From positions 1 through 9,560 of the forward strand of contig CAKSOE010000047.1 in the NCBI GenBank assembly GCA_934476675.1: a DNA stretch of 9,560 nucleotides. The letters run 5' to 3'. The translations under genes and the position numbers were made by a program. The DNA comes from an uncultured Clostridia bacterium. Lineage in GTDB: Bacteria; Bacillota; Clostridia; UBA1381. This document shows, piece by piece, positions 7,551 to 9,560 of this stretch. The notes below the pieces were generated by a model. It was not told where the DNA came from. It did not search any database and saw only the letters and a list, made by a program, of their open reading frames with translations. Each line of letters opens with the position of its first letter. Positions within the stretch are counted from its first letter, which is position 1.

Positions 7551-8081
7551 ATGTACAAATTATTATATAAACTAATGAAAGAAGATGCTTTGGTAGCTAT
7601 ATATACTAATAAAAACGATTATGAATCATTTGCGGTAGGCTACATTAATCAACTCATAGATGATAAAGCAATTATCTTGCATGTTGGTGTACACGGTGAA
7701 TTTGATGGTTATTCGGCATGTTACATTGATGATATATACAAACTGGAAACCAATAGTAAATATTTGGAAAAAATGAGCAAGTTAAAACGTTGGAATAAAT
7801 CTGATGTACCTAAAATAAATGTAAAAAATGACTGTTTTAACTCTTTGATTGATACGGCGTTAGAGAACAAGATTATTATTGCAATTGGCTGCTATGATTC
7901 GGATAATGCTATAACCGGATACGTTATTAATCATTCTGACAGATTGCTGAAAATATTACAGGTGAACGAATATGGTGAGGAAGATGGCGAGGTGATAATT
8001 TATAATAAAGATATAAATAAAATTGTCATAAATGATGTTGAGTGCTCAGAGATTGATGAATTGTATCATTATGAATCTTAA
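7551..8081 (+). CDS. Two-repeat cytosolic protein, candidate cognate immunity protein
   Basis: This 176-residue protein has no signal peptide or membrane segment. It is an internal duplication. GYINQLIDDKAIILHVGVHG (30-49) followed by FDGY and DDIYKLE corresponds to GYVINHSDRLLKILQVNEYG (123-142) followed by EDGE and KDINKIV. Both halves share the pattern GYI/V...IL-Q/H-V...GE-DG...DI-K-L/I. The strand pattern suggests two small beta-barrel units, perhaps Sm-like; that is inference. GGAGGAG (7539-7545) overlaps the end of the RHS gene and the start lies 13 bases after its stop, so the genes are translated in tandem. The position right after a toxin tip is the usual place for the matching immunity gene. 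Base composition is clearly more AT-rich than in the RHS gene. I do not recognise a named family with certainty. Confidence 0.8.
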   Translation: MYKLLYKLMKEDALVAIYTNKNDYESFAVGYINQLIDDKAIILHVGVHGEFDGYSACYIDDIYKLETNSKYLEKMSKLKRWNKSDVPKINVKNDCFNSLIDTALENKIIIAIGCYDSDNAITGYVINHSDRLLKILQVNEYGEEDGEVIIYNKDINKIVINDVECSEIDELYHYES

Positions 8082-8101
8082 AAATTATGAGGAGGATTAA
8101 T

Positions 8102-8467
8102 GTGATAAAAAAGATAAAAACAGTAGCAATTTATTTATTGATATTTGGCTTTTTAATGTGGGTTGTAGATTTGGTACGAATAGAGTACCTTACACTAAGG
8201 CATGGAAATGAATTTCATGATATAATACAAGCAGAGTGCAATATAGATGCCGGAGGGTATTATAAGGTTTTGGATTATAAACACTTAAAATATGGGCGTA
8301 TATATTGTGTTGTGAAAAATGATAAAATACATTATGCCAGTGAGATGATTATATTAGATAACGGTGATAAAGATATAGTGTTCAATGATACGGTATGGTC
8401 AACATCAGGAAGTGCATCGGAAGTAATATGGCCGTATTGGTGGCATTTTATTTACGGAGGGTTTTAA
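8102..8467 (+). CDS. Small membrane-anchored hypothetical protein
   Basis: I prefer the GTG at 8102, because GGAGG (8091-8095) lies six bases before it. The in-frame ATG at 8087 would place that Shine-Dalgarno inside the coding region and has no ribosome binding site of its own. The resulting protein is 121 residues. IKKIKTVAIYLLIFGFLMWVV shows a basic start and a single membrane segment (about residues 7-23). The rest is a short domain, probably outside the membrane, with two central Cys (AECNIDAGGYYKVLDY and GRIYCVVKND) and an aromatic C terminus (WPYWWHFIYGGF). It starts 20 bases after the preceding stop and is cotranscribed. Membrane-bound proteins are known among immunity proteins in such clusters, but I recognise no family and assign no function. 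Confidence 0.75.
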   Translation: MIKKIKTVAIYLLIFGFLMWVVDLVRIEYLTLRHGNEFHDIIQAECNIDAGGYYKVLDYKHLKYGRIYCVVKNDKIHYASEMIILDNGDKDIVFNDTVWSTSGSASEVIWPYWWHFIYGGF

Positions 8468-8511
8468 TACTTAATATAAATGTAATCAATTTTGAATAAA
8501 CCGGAGGGCGT

Positions 8512-9225
8512 ATGGACTGTTTTTTAAAGCAATATAAGAAAATCTGTAAAGAACAATTTTCTGAATATGGTTTCAAATCATATAAGAATAATCATTATAG
8601 GATAATAAATGACGTTTTTCAAAGCTTTGAATTACATCGTTCCGTATACGGTGATTCATGTACGGTTCATTTTGGTGTGCTGCCGATGTGTAGGACGAGT
8701 CCCATAGACGCATCAACATGTCCGGCGATGCATCTGAAAATGTTTGAAAATGACTTTTCATGGTTTCCATACGATAATAAATTCGAGGAATCAATAAATG
8801 ATTGTGTTAATGAATTAAAGCAATACATGATTAAGTATTTAATGGATTTTTTCAAGGCAAGTGATAACTGTGAAAATGCGTATAAAGAATTATGCAGTCT
8901 TGAACAAAAAGTATTTAAAACAATTAGGTACAATTCTTGGGATAATCTTTGCTTTGCATTAAAAATCAACGATTATTCGGCGGCTTTGCAGCACTTAAAC
9001 GCAATCAGGGAAAATATAACAGAGGATTCAATTAAAAAAGGCAGAATGGAAAATAGGTTACAATTGATAGAGCGTATGGAGCATGATTTAAAAAGCGGAA
9101 ACACAGAACCTATTGATGAATTTATTCACATAAATGAGCAAAGGAATTTACGATTGATAGCCGACAGAAAAATACACCGCAGTGAATATTTTAAAGACAT
9201 AGAATATCCGCCCTTAACTATTTAA
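8512..9225 (+). CDS. DUF4304-like protein, possible immunity protein
   Basis: This is a 237-residue soluble protein. The N-terminal 130 residues follow the layout I know from DUF4304: an amphipathic helix (FLKQYKKICKEQFSEYGFKS, 4-23), an aromatic strand (NNHYRIINDVFQSFELHRSV, 27-46), and a strand with the ending HFGVLPM (53-59). DUF4304 proteins occur as predicted immunity proteins in polymorphic toxin clusters, which fits the position here. The C-terminal part, from about 130, is helical and charged (EQKVFKTIRYNSWDN; DYSAALQHLNAIRENI; LIERMEHDLKSG) and resembles a TPR-like extension. GGAGGG (8503-8508) serves the ATG. The gene lies 44 bases after its neighbour, with no terminator between. 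It may protect against an earlier tip of the RHS protein rather than the present one. The family call is moderate, from pattern only. Confidence 0.8.
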   Translation: MDCFLKQYKKICKEQFSEYGFKSYKNNHYRIINDVFQSFELHRSVYGDSCTVHFGVLPMCRTSPIDASTCPAMHLKMFENDFSWFPYDNKFEESINDCVNELKQYMIKYLMDFFKASDNCENAYKELCSLEQKVFKTIRYNSWDNLCFALKINDYSAALQHLNAIRENITEDSIKKGRMENRLQLIERMEHDLKSGNTEPIDEFIHINEQRNLRLIADRKIHRSEYFKDIEYPPLTI

Positions 9226-9234
9226 AATTTTAGT

Positions 9235-9283
9235 TTGACACAAATATTGCGCCCCTTATTGTTATGGGGCGCAGAGGTATAAT
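9235..9283 (+). promoter_or_regulatory. Possible promoter or operator with GC-rich dyad before the last gene
   Basis: A consensus -35, TTGACA (9235-9240), is followed by a perfect 7-bp dyad: GCGCCCC (9249-9255), a ten-base AT-rich centre, then GGGGCGC (9266-9272). TGTTAT at 9260-9265 could serve as a -10 at a 19-base spacing. The good TATAAT at 9278-9283 is 37 bases from the -35 and too far to pair with it. The dyad has no T-tract on either strand, so it is a poor terminator; it could be an operator or a degraded terminator. Confidence 0.4.
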
Positions 9284-9286
9284 ACT

Positions 9287-9505
9287 ATGAATAAATTAAA
9301 AAGATATATAATTCTCATAATTGCAGTAAGTATTTTTGTTGTTAGTATGATAATATTACAATGTATAAAACAAAATAATATCTGTTATCAGGTAAATTAT
9401 TTTAATGACACTTTAAAGACAAATGCCATGAGTACATATTATAACGGGAATTATTATTATATTGACAGAGGAAAGTATATATATGCGCCCTCCCAGCAAA
9501 AATAG
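9287..9505 (+). CDS. Membrane-anchored protein, truncated by an apparent insertion-sequence end
   Basis: This 72-residue product begins with a basic residue group and one long membrane segment (RYIILIIAVSIFVVSMIILQ, residues 6-25). A tyrosine- and asparagine-rich beta-type stretch follows (VNYFNDTLKTNAMSTYYNGN, then YYYIDRGKYIYA). That pattern looks like the first blade of a repeat protein such as the DUF5050-like Clostridia families, which usually continue for hundreds of residues. Here the frame runs into sequence resembling an IS3-type end at about 9484, and the stop codon (TAG at 9503-9505) lies inside it. The last few residues (APSQQK) are thus probably coded by the element. The ribosome binding site is weak (AGAGG, 9273-9277) and partly within reach of the GC-rich dyad. 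The product is probably non-functional. Confidence 0.55.
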   Translation: MNKLKRYIILIIAVSIFVVSMIILQCIKQNNICYQVNYFNDTLKTNAMSTYYNGNYYYIDRGKYIYAPSQQK

Positions 9506-9560
9506 ACACAAAAAAGCTTCAAAAAACGAAATGAATCGCAGTATTTCGTTAATTTACTAA
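9484..9560. mobile_element. Probable end of an IS3-family insertion sequence (partial)
   Basis: From 9484 the sequence reads TGCGCCCTCCCAGCAAAAA and then TAGACACAAAAAA. A TG terminus, a pyrimidine-rich C block, an A-run and a TAGACAC box about 20 bases in are the form I know from IS3-family terminal repeats. The change falls exactly where the upstream gene loses its reading frame. An 8-bp inverted repeat, AACGAAAT (9525-9532) with ATTTCGTT (9543-9550), lies inside. No transposase codons can be identified before the window ends, so orientation is unknown. Confidence 0.45.

Noticed and set aside
8087..8101. ATG at 8087 as the start of the membrane-protein gene
   Set aside because: The only good Shine-Dalgarno (8091-8095) would fall inside the coding region; the in-frame GTG at 8102 has ideal spacing.

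Overview
The window looks like an accessory island from a low-GC Gram-positive bacterium, most likely a gut-type Clostridia lineage. The reasons are an AT-rich sequence, strong GGAGG ribosome binding sites before almost every gene, one TTG and one GTG start, Sec signal peptides, and a secreted-protein beta-domain of the WEDL...P type that I associate with Clostridia and Paenibacilli. I cannot name a genus.

Layout. The left edge (1 to about 85) appears to be the end of an IS3/IS150-like insertion sequence, with the first codons of a leftward gene. A remnant of an integrative element follows: an excisionase-like HTH gene (312-494) and a tyrosine integrase gene (506-1271) that is broken by an in-frame stop and by a frame-shifting internal deletion removing the middle of the catalytic domain. 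A terminator (1276-1307) closes that unit.

The main object is a Gram-positive polymorphic-toxin locus. It starts with a good sigma-A promoter (1388-1416). A short leader follows, containing a 14-codon ORF and a strong intrinsic terminator (1485-1540) placed before the structural genes, so it looks like an attenuator. Next come a small secreted protein ending in a single YD repeat (1571-2374) and a 1709-residue secreted RHS/YD-repeat protein (2408-7537). The RHS protein has a Sec signal peptide, a WapA-like N-terminal half, an array of YD repeats, a canonical RHS core and a short basic tail of 67 residues in place of a recognisable toxin domain.

Downstream on the same strand is a run of small, visibly more AT-rich genes typical of the immunity side of such loci: a two-repeat cytosolic protein (7551-8081), a one-pass membrane protein (8102-8467), a DUF4304-like protein (8512-9225) and a truncated membrane-anchored protein (9287-9505). 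The last gene runs into what looks like a second IS3-type end (about 9484 onward), which supplies its stop codon.

Working model (inference): the RHS protein is exported by Sec and may carry its C-terminal tip to neighbouring cells, while one or more downstream genes protect the producer. The rest would be orphan immunity genes left by successive tip replacements. The attenuator-like leader would control the whole operon, because I see no other terminator before 9225. The broken integrase and the IS ends suggest the locus came in on a mobile element that can no longer move itself.
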